From the NCBI RefSeq assembly GCF_019295435.1, contig NZ_WEKL01000054.1:1-60270 (forward strand): a stretch of DNA of 60,270 nucleotides. The letters are read 5' to 3'. Numbering within the stretch: position 1 is the stretch's first letter; each line of letters begins with the position of its first letter. Both the position numbers and the translations under genes were made by a program. Below, in pieces: positions 16,740 to 26,227 of the stretch. The notes under the pieces were generated by a model, which did not search any database, was not told the DNA's origin, and saw nothing but the letters and a program-made list of their open reading frames with translations. The stretch comes from Aquimarina litoralis. GTDB lineage: Bacteria > Bacteroidota > Bacteroidia > Flavobacteriales > Flavobacteriaceae.

Positions 16740-17270
16740 ATTCCAATTGTTTGGGGTACGCCCATAAGTGATAGCCCCAGCTAGTATGCGGATACATACA
16801 TTTCACCTATGGGAAATGATCCTTTGGTTTGGGAAAGTGATCCTCGTGCTGTCGCATTACCCTACTTTCCCCTTTTGGGTAGTAGCGAGCTGCACTTGGA
16901 TGGTACTTTGACAGACTTTGTGTGATGCTTTCGCATTAACACTTCGAAAGTCTAAGTATGATCATTGGTTTTGTAGCGTTGTGTAACGGCTCAATGTTAC
17001 ATTTTTAATGACCAATGCTTTTTATGCAATTGTTAGAAATTTGTTACTGGATATACTCGATATCTTGGTATTCTCATCTTAGGATAAGCAACTGATTACG
17101 TTTGTTTTGTGTTTCGTTAGCGAATCTTTGGGTGACAAAAATCTATTTGGCTTTTAGCACGTATCGATAGTTCGATAGGTCTCCGGTTGTTACCGGAAGT
17201 ATGCTATTCCTTTTTAGATTTTCGACCTTTTGGATCGATTTTACACTTTTCGTGAATCAGTACTTATAAA
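16740..17270 (-). ncRNA. Structured RNA downstream of truncated rsr
   Basis: About 530 bases without a credible gene but rich in pairings on the minus strand: CCCATAGGTG/CACTTATGGG (10 bp, one G-U), GTATG/CATAC inside it, GACTTT/AAAGTC enclosing ATGC-GAAA-GCAT, CATTGGT/ACCAATG enclosing TGTAAC/GTTACA, and CCGGT-AACA-ACCGG. It shares AGGTGAAATG-Y-ATGTAT with array unit 1 of the main rsr locus and has two GGATCAYTTTCC-like strings. Its position after a truncated rsr gene parallels the main array. The exact ends are unknown, and the lipoprotein at 16715 follows. Confidence 0.55.
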
Positions 17271-17274
17271 AAGC

Positions 17275-17514
17275 TTATGAAATTCCAACTATATGCGAAG
17301 TATAGCTGTCTGTTATGAACACTTTGCGAAAGCTGATGCTCATTAGATCTAGTGCTTTTTCCAGTGTTTTGTTACTGTCTGCACTTGGCATTTTTTGTGG
17401 AGTAGTATTTACAACTGAAGCGTGTAATCCTATCCCAACGAAGCCAGTGAATGCATCGGCTAACAGATAATTTCTGATCTCCTGCTCCTTTTTTGATAAT
17501 TGATTAAACTTCAT
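17275..17514 (-). pseudogene. Truncated Rsr/TROVE paralogue, 79 aa
   Basis: The first 40 residues (MKFNQLSKKEQEIRNYLLADAF, then ASVVNTT) align with the Rsr N-terminus (MKFNVFTKSKNEVRNY...AVVNST). The similarity then fades and the frame stops after ITDSYTSHIVGIS. The rest of TROVE and the vWA domain are absent. It still has an intact start and the shared operator/promoter 80 bases upstream, so it may be expressed as a leader peptide, or be only a relic whose promoter now drives the downstream structured RNA. Confidence 0.7.
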
Positions 17515-17592
17515 TGTACTATATATTAATTGTTACTTGATTGAAACACTATTAATGTATTAGTTGTGCTTCTTGTTTCATTATTTATAGTA

Positions 17593-17628
17593 CAAATATC
17601 TGGTGGCAGTACGCATTCTTTTTGCGTA
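17593..17628 (-). promoter_or_regulatory. Operator, copy 4 of 4, truncated rsr / WYL intergenic
   Basis: Minus strand: TACGCA (17628-17623), 7 bases, TGCGTA (17615-17610), 13 bases, TTTGT (17596-17592), then ACTATAAATAATG. The palindrome is complete. On the plus strand it ends 38 bases before the ATG of the WYL regulator, so that regulator could control itself and the truncated rsr unit from one site. Confidence 0.78.
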
Positions 17629-17666
17629 GTAAAAAGATAATTCATATTTTTCTTAAAATTTTTAAC

Positions 17667-18677
17667 ATGGCGTCGAATAAAAATGCTCTGATTCGTTATA
17701 AAACCATTGATCAGTGTCTGCGTAATACCTTTAGAACCTGGACGTTGGATGATCTGATCGAAGCCTGTTCTGATGCTTTGTACGAATACGAAGGAAAAGA
17801 TGTATACGTAAGTAAAAGAACCGTTCAGTTGGATATACAGATGATGCGTAGTGATAAATTGGGATATAATGCACCGATTGAAGTGTATCAGCGCAAATAT
17901 TATCGATATGCAGAAGAGGACTATAGTATTATGAATATTCCGGTTACCGATCATGATATTAAGATTATGAATGAGTCCATACAGATATTACGACAGTTTA
18001 AAGATTTCTCACTTTTTAAAGAGATGAACGGTGTGTTAGAACGATTAGAAGATTCTGTATATGCTACGCAAAAGAATAACAAGCCAATTATTCATCTCGA
18101 AAAAAATGAGCAACTCAAAGGGTTACACCATATTGATATTTTATACCATGCTATTTTAGATAAGAAAGTCCTGAAAATAACCTATCGTTCTTTTAAAGCC
18201 AGACAACCTAGTGAGATTGAAATCCATCCGCAATTATTAAAAGAGTTTAATAATCGATGGTTCCTATTGGCAGTTGGTCATAATAGACGGTCACTAACGA
18301 CCTTTGCTTTGGATCGAATTATCGGCATTGCTACCTCAGATAAAGACATAGCTTATGTAGACCATCATATTGATGGCGATCATTATTACAAAGATGTGAT
18401 AGGCGTGACGGTCTCAGAAAATGTTCGACCAGAACGGATTAGTTTTCGTGTTGATCATCGCAATGCTCCATATGTGACGACAAAACCTTTTCATAGTTCT
18501 CAAAAAACAGTTCTAGAAGATGATCGTGGGGTAACCTTTAGCATCGAAGTACAAATGAATTTTGAGCTGGAACGATTAATTCTCGGTTTTGGTGATAGTA
18601 TAGAGGTGTTGCAACCAGAAAAACTACGTAATAGGATTCAGGAAAAATTAAAAAGAGCAGTTAAAAAATATACTTAG
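17667..18677 (+). CDS. WYL-domain transcriptional regulator
   Basis: 336 aa from the ATG at 17667 (MASNKNALIRYKTIDQ). An upstream TTG at 17622 falls inside the operator and is rejected. The N-terminal winged helix (about 1-80) contains the family-typical IRYKTIDQCLRN and SKRTVQLDIQMM. The WYL domain (about 140-230) has KITYRSFKARQ and NRWFLLAVGHN; a WCX-like C-terminal domain ends in LRNRIQEKLKRAV. WYL domains are thought to bind nucleic-acid or nucleotide ligands, and WYL regulators are known neighbours of RtcB/Ro RNA-repair genes. It diverges from the truncated rsr and is the best candidate controller of the four TACGCA sites. Confidence 0.88.
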   Translation: MASNKNALIRYKTIDQCLRNTFRTWTLDDLIEACSDALYEYEGKDVYVSKRTVQLDIQMMRSDKLGYNAPIEVYQRKYYRYAEEDYSIMNIPVTDHDIKIMNESIQILRQFKDFSLFKEMNGVLERLEDSVYATQKNNKPIIHLEKNEQLKGLHHIDILYHAILDKKVLKITYRSFKARQPSEIEIHPQLLKEFNNRWFLLAVGHNRRSLTTFALDRIIGIATSDKDIAYVDHHIDGDHYYKDVIGVTVSENVRPERISFRVDHRNAPYVTTKPFHSSQKTVLEDDRGVTFSIEVQMNFELERLILGFGDSIEVLQPEKLRNRIQEKLKRAVKKYT

Positions 18678-18699
18678 GGTATCCTTATATATTGCAATT

Positions 18700-19035
18700 C
18701 TATTTATTTCCTAACATTAATAATTCGTGACATACGACTTCGGTGATGTATCTTTTATTACCATCATTATCATCATAACTGCGAGAAGTTAATTTACCTT
18801 CGATGGCTATTTCTTGTCCTTTACTTACATACTTTTCGATAATATCTGCAGTTTTTCCCCAAGCAACAATATTGTGCCATTGCGTGTCTGTAATCTTGTC
18901 TCCAGCTTTGTTATAATAATAGTCATTAGTGGCAATAGAAAATTTAGCCAATTTTCGACCAGAATCTAAAGAAATGATTTCTGGTTCTTGTCCTAAATTT
19001 CCGATTAATTGTACTTTGTTTTTTAATGTATTCAT
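18700..19035 (-). CDS. ssb: Single-stranded DNA-binding protein, short form
   Basis: 111 aa OB-fold: NKVQLIGNLGQEPEI, FSIATNDYYYN, TQWHNIVAWGKTADI, EGKLTSRSYDDNDG. It ends at LLMLGNK straight after the OB fold, so the Gly-rich linker and acidic C-terminal tip that recruit repair proteins in canonical SSB are missing. It is probably an accessory paralogue rather than the replicative SSB. It is convergent with the WYL gene, 22 bases away. Confidence 0.88.
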   Translation of the reverse strand: MNTLKNKVQLIGNLGQEPEIISLDSGRKLAKFSIATNDYYYNKAGDKITDTQWHNIVAWGKTADIIEKYVSKGQEIAIEGKLTSRSYDDNDGNKRYITEVVCHELLMLGNK

Positions 19036-19290
19036 GACATTGTTTTTTTATTACCTGCATAGCGCAGATAGATTAGATAAAGATTATCGAGTTCTTATGT
19101 TTCGACAGGGCAAACATAGGATAGGAAGCAAGTTACACGCGGTTAGGAAGTGTTTATTTTCGGTTGTAAACGTTTGTAGTCGTTTGTATCAAGTGTAATA
19201 ACCTATGTATATTAGTTCTAAGCGTAATTTTAGGAAATATGGAAAATCATTATTTTTTACAATTATTTTTCCGAACAATCATTTATGTAT

Positions 19291-20529
19291 TTATCGGTAT
19301 AGTTTTTTGACCAATTTTCCGATACTTAATCCTTGTATAAGAATGGAAAAGAAAACTACTACATAGGTGATATATAAGATGACTTCTGCAGATGGATTAT
19401 CGGCTAAACTTAATGCTAACGCTAGTGAAATTCCACCACGTAAACCACCCCAAGTTAATATGGTAACTGTTTTAATCGGGCTTGTTTCTGTGTGCTTTAA
19501 TAAAGAATAGGGAAGTAGTACCGAAATAAATCTTGAAAATAATACGATGAATATGGCTATGATTCCTAAAGTTAGATGTCCGGCATCAAATTTTAATAAA
19601 TGAATTGCCAATCCTATAAGGACAAATAAAATACCATTAAAGATATCATCTAGAACCTCCCAGATGTCATTCATTAGTTTTCTGGTTGGTCCTTTATTGG
19701 TGGCTACGTTTAATTTGTTACCAATGATCATTCCCGCAACTACCATCGCCAATGGTCCAGAAACGTGAATCAGCGATGCTAGCGAATATCCACCCATCAC
19801 AATTGCTAAACTGATCATTACGGATAATTGTGGGTTTTCTTCTACAGATTTTATGCTGTGGTATCCTATAAACCCTAAAATGATTCCATATACAATTCCG
19901 CCGATTGCTTCTTCTAGAAATAGCTTTCCAATTTCGGCACCCACAGATCCTTCTAGATTCCCTTCCATACCGATAAGAATTAATATTCCAGAAAATACAA
20001 CAACTCCAATACCATCATTAAACAAAGATTCTCCTTCGATTTTAATTCCTAAGCTTTTGGCAATATTGGCTTTTTTCAGAATTGCCATTACCGCAATCGG
20101 ATCTGTTGGAGAAATAAGCGCTCCAAACAATAGCGCATGTAACAAAGGTAATTCTAGCTGAAGTAATTTTGCTGCTCCAAAGGTTAATCCACCGACTAAA
20201 AAAGTGGAAATGAGAACTCCCAATGTGGCAAACAAGATAACTGACCATTTTTCTTTGGAGAGTTCTTCGATATTTACGTGTAATGCACCTGCAAAAAGAA
20301 GAAAACTTAAAATACCATCTAGTAATAAGGTTTTAAAATCAGAATTGGCGACCATGTTACAAAAGAATTCATAAAAATCCGGAACAATACTTTTGCTAAG
20401 TGTAATGATGATTACGGTACATAAACTCATAATCATCAGACCAATGGTAGCTGGCATTTTAAGCCATTTATAGTTGATGAAACTAAAAAAAGCTGCTATT
20501 GAAAAAATAATACTGAAGGATTGTAGCAT
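19291..20529 (-). CDS. CPA1-type Na+/H+ antiporter
   Basis: 412 aa with about 12 transmembrane segments. CPA1 features: [33 protein letters not shown] (paired Asp region), a long [17 protein letters not shown] segment near 365. No C-terminal regulatory domain. It is the last gene of the Rieske operon, 18 bases after the preceding stop, so it may keep pH or Na+ balance for that pathway. Confidence 0.88.
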   Translation of the reverse strand: MLQSFSIIFSIAAFFSFINYKWLKMPATIGLMIMSLCTVIIITLSKSIVPDFYEFFCNMVANSDFKTLLLDGILSFLLFAGALHVNIEELSKEKWSVILFATLGVLISTFLVGGLTFGAAKLLQLELPLLHALLFGALISPTDPIAVMAILKKANIAKSLGIKIEGESLFNDGIGVVVFSGILILIGMEGNLEGSVGAEIGKLFLEEAIGGIVYGIILGFIGYHSIKSVEENPQLSVMISLAIVMGGYSLASLIHVSGPLAMVVAGMIIGNKLNVATNKGPTRKLMNDIWEVLDDIFNGILFVLIGLAIHLLKFDAGHLTLGIIAIFIVLFSRFISVLLPYSLLKHTETSPIKTVTILTWGGLRGGISLALALSLADNPSAEVILYITYVVVFFSILIQGLSIGKLVKKLYR

Positions 20530-20547
20530 CTTCTTACACTTTTACAA

Positions 20548-22503
20548 TTAAATAAGATTTACATCTGTAATGATTTCTAATAAAGCTGGACCTTGATGAT
20601 CTCTTAATTTTTCCATAGCTGGAATAAGATCTTCTAGTTTTTCAACTTTAATTCCTAAAGCTCCACAGTTGTTGGCAAATGCAGCAAAACTTGGATTCTT
20701 TAGTGAAGTTTGCCAAACATCCAATTCTGCAGCCCTTTGTTCCTTAGATATTTTACCTAATTCAGAATTGTTTAATACCACATGTTTAATATGCATATTG
20801 TATTTTACTAAGGTGGTAATTTCAGCCAGATATTGTCCTAAACCACCATCTCCAGATACCGACCAAATAGGTCTTTCATGTCCTTGTGCTGCCCAAGCTC
20901 CCATTGCTGCTGGTAATGAAAAACCAATAGAGCCTAAATATCCAGACATTAATATGGATTGATGCTGAGGTTCAAAATACCTTCCAAAAGAATAGGTGTT
21001 GTTTCCAACATCAACAGCAATTACCGCATTATCGGGAGTTACTTTATTCATAGCATCAAAAACGGCAATAGAACTGATTCCTTTAGCGCTGGAATCTTCT
21101 AACCTACTTTGTTTTTCTTCTCTCCAGATTTTCCAACGAGTTGCAATTTCATCTCTATGATCTATACTTTGCGTAGCACCTTCTGTTTCTTTTCGAATTA
21201 CTTTTAGAGTTTCTGAAATCTCTCCCCACAATGCACAATCGATTTTATGAAACTTACTCAACGCCATTGGATCGAAATCAACTTGTATGATCGGTTTTTT
21301 TGGAGTGATACCTGTATGATTCGAAAATGAAGCTCCAAAAACTAATAATAAATCACTTTCGTTCATAAACCAAGAAGCAATTGGAGTTCCACTTCTTCCT
21401 AAAACACCACAACCTAACTCATGTGTATCGGGTATTAATCCTTTCCCTTTAAAAGTGGTAATAACCGGACAGTTTAATGTCTTGGCATACTCGATAATGC
21501 TATTCATTTCGAAACGAGCTCCATGACCTACTACGATAGCGGGTCTTTCTGCTTTTTTGATCATCTCAATTGCCTTATCTAACATTTCTTTTGGAGGAGA
21601 AATATTAAAAGGAGTAATTCTATTTTCAGGAGTCTGAGCTTTTTCTTTTGCAGGTTTAGCGGTAAAAGCGACTTCATCAGGGAAGGTAAGATGTGAAACA
21701 TCTCTTTTTATCAAAGCGTGTTTTAACGCCAATGCCATAAGTTCGCTATGATTGGAATTCAAATGAACTGCATGATTAAATTCGGCAACTGTATTAAAAG
21801 CTTTTACCAAATCTACTTCTTGAAAAGCTCCTGTTCCTACTACTTGAGTATGTACTTGACCAGAAAGTGCTAATAAGGGTACTCGATCGACTTTTGCATC
21901 CCACATTCCGGTAAACATATTCGTAGCTCCTGGTCCTGCAATTCCAAAACAAGTTGCTGGTTTTCCTGTGAGTTTGGCATATCCAGAAGCGGCAAAAGCT
22001 GCGGCTCCTTCGTGTCTGATTCCAAAAAATCGAAGCTTCCCTAGTTTTTCCTGTCTTCTCATAGCATCTGCAACACCTAAGTTACTATGACCCACCATTC
22101 CAAAAACAGTATCCACACCCCAGTTTACCATAGTTTCTATCATTACATCAGAAATTGTTTCCTGATGTTCTTCTTCTTTAGGAATGCCTACATAAATTGC
22201 ATTATCTTCTTCTTTGACGTCAAAAGTTTGTATCCCATCATCATAACCTCCAGGAGGTAATCCTGTACAAGGATGAAAATCCCAACCATGCCAAGGACAG
22301 CGAAGCATTCCGTTTTCAATAGATCCTTCTCCCAATGGACCTCCTTGATGTGGACAACGATTATCCAATGCAGAATACTTACCTTCGAAATGTGTTAAAC
22401 AGATTCCTTGATGTCCAGCAGTTACTGTTTGTACTCTACCTTCCGGAAGTCTGTCTTTATTGTCTAATACTTTATACCAGACGGTTTCTTTTTTTTGAGT
22501 CAT
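20548..22503 (-). CDS. Rieske-ThDP enzyme fusion (acetolactate synthase fold)
   Basis: 651 aa. Residues 1-110 form a Rieske [2Fe-2S] domain with complete ligands: C50-x-H52 and C69-x2-H72 (RCPHQGGPLGEG, RCPWHGWDF). Residues 115-651 form a three-domain thiamine-diphosphate enzyme of the acetolactate synthase/pyruvate oxidase superfamily: catalytic Glu in RHEGAAAFAASGYA, GPGATNMFTG, and ThDP-Mg motif GDGGLGQYL...LNN near 550. The fusion suggests an electron-transferring 2-oxoacid decarboxylase. Its partner gene at 23691 is also Rieske-fused. The substrate is unknown. Confidence 0.9.
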   Translation of the reverse strand: MTQKKETVWYKVLDNKDRLPEGRVQTVTAGHQGICLTHFEGKYSALDNRCPHQGGPLGEGSIENGMLRCPWHGWDFHPCTGLPPGGYDDGIQTFDVKEEDNAIYVGIPKEEEHQETISDVMIETMVNWGVDTVFGMVGHSNLGVADAMRRQEKLGKLRFFGIRHEGAAAFAASGYAKLTGKPATCFGIAGPGATNMFTGMWDAKVDRVPLLALSGQVHTQVVGTGAFQEVDLVKAFNTVAEFNHAVHLNSNHSELMALALKHALIKRDVSHLTFPDEVAFTAKPAKEKAQTPENRITPFNISPPKEMLDKAIEMIKKAERPAIVVGHGARFEMNSIIEYAKTLNCPVITTFKGKGLIPDTHELGCGVLGRSGTPIASWFMNESDLLLVFGASFSNHTGITPKKPIIQVDFDPMALSKFHKIDCALWGEISETLKVIRKETEGATQSIDHRDEIATRWKIWREEKQSRLEDSSAKGISSIAVFDAMNKVTPDNAVIAVDVGNNTYSFGRYFEPQHQSILMSGYLGSIGFSLPAAMGAWAAQGHERPIWSVSGDGGLGQYLAEITTLVKYNMHIKHVVLNNSELGKISKEQRAAELDVWQTSLKNPSFAAFANNCGALGIKVEKLEDLIPAMEKLRDHQGPALLEIITDVNLI

Positions 22504-22521
22504 GATTGTGTTTTTAAGCGG

Positions 22522-22905
22522 TTAGCATTTGTTATGAAATTGATCTTGTCTGATTTTTACAGCCTTGAAAGAATATACGATGAGTGCAAAAAGCCCTAAT
22601 AATGCGCTAATAATTCCTGTAATAGTAATGTAAATTGCAGAGTCGAAATTACTTTCAACACTTTTATAAATTCCAGAGACTAATGCTGCGATCACAAAAC
22701 ATGCTACTGCTATGTATAAAAATACCATAGCACTGTTTAATAATTTAAGCTGTTTTAGCTTTCGCTGAATCAGTATTGGACTAATTCCCTCCTGATCTAT
22801 CATCCCTTTGATCTCTGATGAGAGATTTACCAAAAGATTGGAAGTAGATAAGATTAAAAGTCCTATACCTGGAATAATGGTTGCAGGAATATACCAATGT
22901 TCCAT
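22522..22905 (-). CDS. DUF2721-like membrane protein
   Basis: 127 aa with three hydrophobic helices (IIPGIGLLILSTSNLLV, VFLYIAVACFVIAALVSGIY, ISALLGLFALIVYSF) and a charged loop RKLKQLKLLNSA between the first two. The pattern matches DUF2721. It lies within the Rieske operon, with 5 and 18 bases to its neighbours. The function is unknown. Confidence 0.75.
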   Translation of the reverse strand: MEHWYIPATIIPGIGLLILSTSNLLVNLSSEIKGMIDQEGISPILIQRKLKQLKLLNSAMVFLYIAVACFVIAALVSGIYKSVESNFDSAIYITITGIISALLGLFALIVYSFKAVKIRQDQFHNKC

Positions 22906-22910
22906 AGTTA

Positions 22911-23657
22911 TTAACTTTTGTAGGCAGCAAGTGCTTCGTTAAAGAAATAGACACCTTGTTTTTCGTCAATTCCAGTAATTGGTAATACAGCTCCTTTAAA
23001 CCCATCATTTTTCCAAGTACCTATTGATAACTCTTTAAAAGAAGAAGTATTCATACCATCATGTCCGTGATATCCACTGATATAGAAATAATAATCGTCT
23101 ATCATCGTATCTGGAATTGCCATTCCCAGACCAATTGATATTCCTGATGAATCCTCAATAGGAGCGAAAGCACCTGTATCAAAATGATGTGGCCAAATCC
23201 TAATTTCTGAATCCAGATGATTAGTTTTCAGAAACTCTTCTAAAACAGTATTTGCTAAGATTCTTTGCTCTTTTAGTTTTTGTAATGTTGAAGTATCTTC
23301 TAAGTTGAAGATATACTCATCTGTTATTTGATAAGGTAATTCATAATGAAGATCATATGTATAGGGTTTGGATAAGTTACTTTTTGAAGCCAAGTTATTG
23401 ACCCATTCCAAAACTTCCTTATGAGTTTTGCCATTTAATAGAAGTGTTGTGATGGAGTTATTATCATTCCATTCTAGTCCAAAGGTTTTATAATTAAGGG
23501 AAAGGACAATAGGTTTTTGATCTAAATTTCTTGTAAATAAGCTTTCCTTTTCGATAGAAAAACCAAGATTTGTATGACTGTCATCTTCTTTTTTATCTAC
23601 AAAGGAGATTCCAGCAGCAGCAAGATATTGAGCAGCTAAGTGCAATTGAGTTGTCAT
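22911..23657 (-). CDS. DUF5996-like protein
   Basis: 248 aa soluble protein. The segment RIWPHHFDTGAFAPI near residue 152 followed by GLGMAIPD and YFYISGYHG resembles the WPHHFD motif of DUF5996 proteins, an unstudied family; the assignment is from memory. No signal peptide. It is the middle gene of the Rieske operon, which suggests a role in the same pathway. Confidence 0.6.
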   Translation of the reverse strand: MTTQLHLAAQYLAAAGISFVDKKEDDSHTNLGFSIEKESLFTRNLDQKPIVLSLNYKTFGLEWNDNNSITTLLLNGKTHKEVLEWVNNLASKSNLSKPYTYDLHYELPYQITDEYIFNLEDTSTLQKLKEQRILANTVLEEFLKTNHLDSEIRIWPHHFDTGAFAPIEDSSGISIGLGMAIPDTMIDDYYFYISGYHGHDGMNTSSFKELSIGTWKNDGFKGAVLPITGIDEKQGVYFFNEALAAYKS

Positions 23658-23690
23658 AGTTTTGTTTTATGAGTTTGTAAAGTGTAGGTT

Positions 23691-25301
23691 TTATAAAACA
23701 CCTGCATAATTGATTCCTGTTAATTGATGCATGTCTCGATCAAAAGTTGATAAATCATTATGATTGAATTTTGAAATATCATCATATCCACAGGCTCTTG
23801 CTACTACTTTAATAAGGTCATTAGTAGCTTCAAAATAGTTGCACAATTGTTTCGCTGAAGATTCAATGATTAATCTACTTCTTAAGGATTCTTTTTGAGT
23901 GGCAATACCTACCGGACAATTATTACTTCCGCAAGCTCTCATTCCTAAACATCCAATTGCTTGCAGTGCCGAGTTAGAAACAGCAATAGCATCAGCTCCT
24001 AACATCATGGCTTTGGCAAAATCTTCAGCGATTCTCAATCCACCAGTAATGATAAGGGTCACATCGGTTGCACCTACTTTATCCAAATATTTTCTGGCTC
24101 TTGCCAAAGCTGGAATTGTAGGAACATTAATATTATCTCTTAAAATGGTAGGCGCAGAACCAGTTCCACCACCGCGACCATCTAAAATAATATAGTCTAC
24201 ACCTACATCTAGGGCGAATTGAATGTCTTTTTCTATATGACTTGCAGCGATCTTAAAACCAACAGGAATGCCTCCTGTTTTTTCTCTAACTTGCTCTGCA
24301 AAATCTTTAAAATCCTGTACTCCATGAAAATCAGGAAATGTAGCTGGAGAAATTGCAGTTTGCCCTTCTTGTAATCCTCGAACTTCGGCAATTTCCTTAC
24401 TCACCTTAGTTCCTGGAAGATGTCCACCAGTTCCTGTTTTTGCACCTTGTCCTCCTTTAAAATGAAAGGCTTGTACTTTTTCTAATTTATCCCAAGAAAA
24501 CCCAAATTGCGCAGAAGCCAGTTCATAAAAATATTTGGTATTACTTTCCTGTTCTTGTGGTAGCATACCACCTTCTCCTGAACAAATACCAGTTCCTGCC
24601 ATTTCTGCACCTCTTGATAATGAGATTTTAGCTTCTCTGGATAATGCGCCAAAGCTCATGTCACTAACAAATAAAGGAATGTCTATGCTTAACGGTTTTT
24701 TAGCCTTTGGGCCTATAATTACTTTAGTTGCTACATTTTCATGATCTAGTAATGGTCTGCTGGCTAATTGTGCTGGTAAAAATTGTATATCACTCCATTT
24801 GGGAAGCGTATTTCGATCTACTCCCATTGATGAAGAAAAACCATGATGGCCTAGATTTTTTAACCCATTTTTTGCAAGTTCTTTGATATATCCTGTATAC
24901 GGTTCTGTATCTTCAGGATGTGTATCTGCATACGCACCTAGGTATTCATCTCGATTAAAAGGTTGTGGATGTTCTTCCAGGTAGGTATTGATTTCTATTT
25001 CATCTACGTATAAAGTTCCTCCTTCAATGTTAGTGCTAAATTTATGTAGTACTTCGTTATTATTATATTCAGAAACACCAGTGTCATATCTATAATCCCA
25101 GCCGTGTACGCCACAGATGAGATTATGACCATCGATATGGCCATCGGCCATGAGTGCTCCTCTATGCAAGCATCTTCCGTATAATACAGATATTTCTTCA
25201 TCAAACTTGATAATTACGAGATCAAGTCCGTTGACTAATGCATGTAAGGGTTTTTTGTTTTCTAAATCATTAATTTGAGCAATTGCTACTGGTTTTTTCA
25301 T
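23691..25301 (-). CDS. Rieske-fused FMN glutamate-synthase-like protein
   Basis: 536 aa. Residues 1-100 are a Rieske domain with C44-x-H46 and C63-x2-H66. The rest is the FMN-binding domain of the glutamate synthase large subunit: DMSFGALSREAKISLSRGAE, CSGEGGMLPQE, FHFKGGQGAKTGTGGHLPG, LDGRGGGTGSAP, and 3Fe-4S ligands C-x5-C-x4-C in CLGMRACGSNNCPVGIA. The amidotransferase domain is absent, so it needs ammonia or another donor, or is an FMN oxidoreductase of other function. Electrons could pass from Rieske to 3Fe-4S to FMN. Confidence 0.9.
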   Translation of the reverse strand: MKKPVAIAQINDLENKKPLHALVNGLDLVIIKFDEEISVLYGRCLHRGALMADGHIDGHNLICGVHGWDYRYDTGVSEYNNNEVLHKFSTNIEGGTLYVDEIEINTYLEEHPQPFNRDEYLGAYADTHPEDTEPYTGYIKELAKNGLKNLGHHGFSSSMGVDRNTLPKWSDIQFLPAQLASRPLLDHENVATKVIIGPKAKKPLSIDIPLFVSDMSFGALSREAKISLSRGAEMAGTGICSGEGGMLPQEQESNTKYFYELASAQFGFSWDKLEKVQAFHFKGGQGAKTGTGGHLPGTKVSKEIAEVRGLQEGQTAISPATFPDFHGVQDFKDFAEQVREKTGGIPVGFKIAASHIEKDIQFALDVGVDYIILDGRGGGTGSAPTILRDNINVPTIPALARARKYLDKVGATDVTLIITGGLRIAEDFAKAMMLGADAIAVSNSALQAIGCLGMRACGSNNCPVGIATQKESLRSRLIIESSAKQLCNYFEATNDLIKVVARACGYDDISKFNHNDLSTFDRDMHQLTGINYAGVL

Positions 25302-25313
25302 GTTTAAAGTTAA

Positions 25314-26003
25314 TTATGTATGAATTGTGTGTTGTTTCTTATGAATTAAAGTGATCGTTTGAGTATCATAATCGATAATACCTTCTTTTCTTAACTTACT
25401 TAATGTGTTGCTTACCGTTTGCCTGGAAGTATTTGTTAGATTGGCAATATCCTTATGGGTTAGTAGGTTTTTGGCGACTAAACTTTCATTCTTCCGCTCT
25501 CCAAATTCGTTTATGTAGTCAATAATGAATTCTTTAATTCGGGTAGTACTATCCTTATATAACAGATCTTGTAATCGTCTTTCTAACTTTTTAATGCGAA
25601 GACCATAAACTTTTAGAACTCCATTTTTTAGAGATGTATGTTTCTCCATAATAGTTTTCATTCTCGCTGATTCTATATAACATACAATGCAATCTTCTAT
25701 CGCAATTGCCTCTTCTTCAGAAGCTTTTTCTTGATCATATAGCGATAATTCTCCAAAGATGTTTCCTTTTTTTACGATGTACTTTACCGTTTTACTATTA
25801 CTGTCAATAATCTTAACAGTACCTTTTTTTAAGAAAAAGATGCTTTTACGATCGTCTTTGAGAAGTTCTATAACAGATCCTTTATTAATGTTTTCCATCT
25901 CTAGAATCTCGCACATGCGCATCATGGTAATTCTTCCTAGTTTGTTGAATAAATTAAAACCTTCGAGAAACCAATATTTGGTGTAAGTGTTCAATATGTG
26001 CAC
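25314..26003 (-). CDS. Crp/Fnr-family transcriptional regulator
   Basis: 229 aa from a GTG at 26003. Cyclic-nucleotide-binding-like domain in residues 25-130 (IFFLKKGTVKIID, GNIFGELSLYD), long helix, then HTH_Crp near 185 (LTHKDIANLTNTSRQTVSNTLSKLRKEGII). No Cys cluster for an Fnr Fe-S centre. It is the first gene of the Rieske operon, 12 bases upstream of the glutamate-synthase-like gene, so it probably autoregulates the unit. Confidence 0.87.
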   Translation of the reverse strand: MHILNTYTKYWFLEGFNLFNKLGRITMMRMCEILEMENINKGSVIELLKDDRKSIFFLKKGTVKIIDSNSKTVKYIVKKGNIFGELSLYDQEKASEEEAIAIEDCIVCYIESARMKTIMEKHTSLKNGVLKVYGLRIKKLERRLQDLLYKDSTTRIKEFIIDYINEFGERKNESLVAKNLLTHKDIANLTNTSRQTVSNTLSKLRKEGIIDYDTQTITLIHKKQHTIHT

Positions 26004-26227
26004 GGGTTATGTTAGTACTGTTAAATTTAAGGAATTTTAGCTGTACTTGATTTTACTAAATTATCAGAAGTTACTTTAGACGACAATTTGCAATATTTTA
26101 ATATGTCTACACTGTTCTCATTTTTTAATTAAAGTCAACTTTTATTCATTTAACAAAGCCGTTTTAGTCTTTATTTAGAATTTCATATTAGTAAAGCAAG
26201 CAACATTTTTTCGGTTTGTATTTTTAA

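Noticed and set aside
17622-17666. Upstream TTG start for the WYL regulator
   Set aside because: It lies inside the palindromic operator; the ATG at 17667 begins the family-like N-terminus.
17526-17954. A 142-aa minus-strand frame over the WYL gene start
   Set aside because: It overlaps the operator and is a shadow of the well-supported WYL coding frame.
19036-19290. Possible gene or RNA between ssb and the antiporter
   Set aside because: About 255 bases with no convincing frame, helix set or operator copy.
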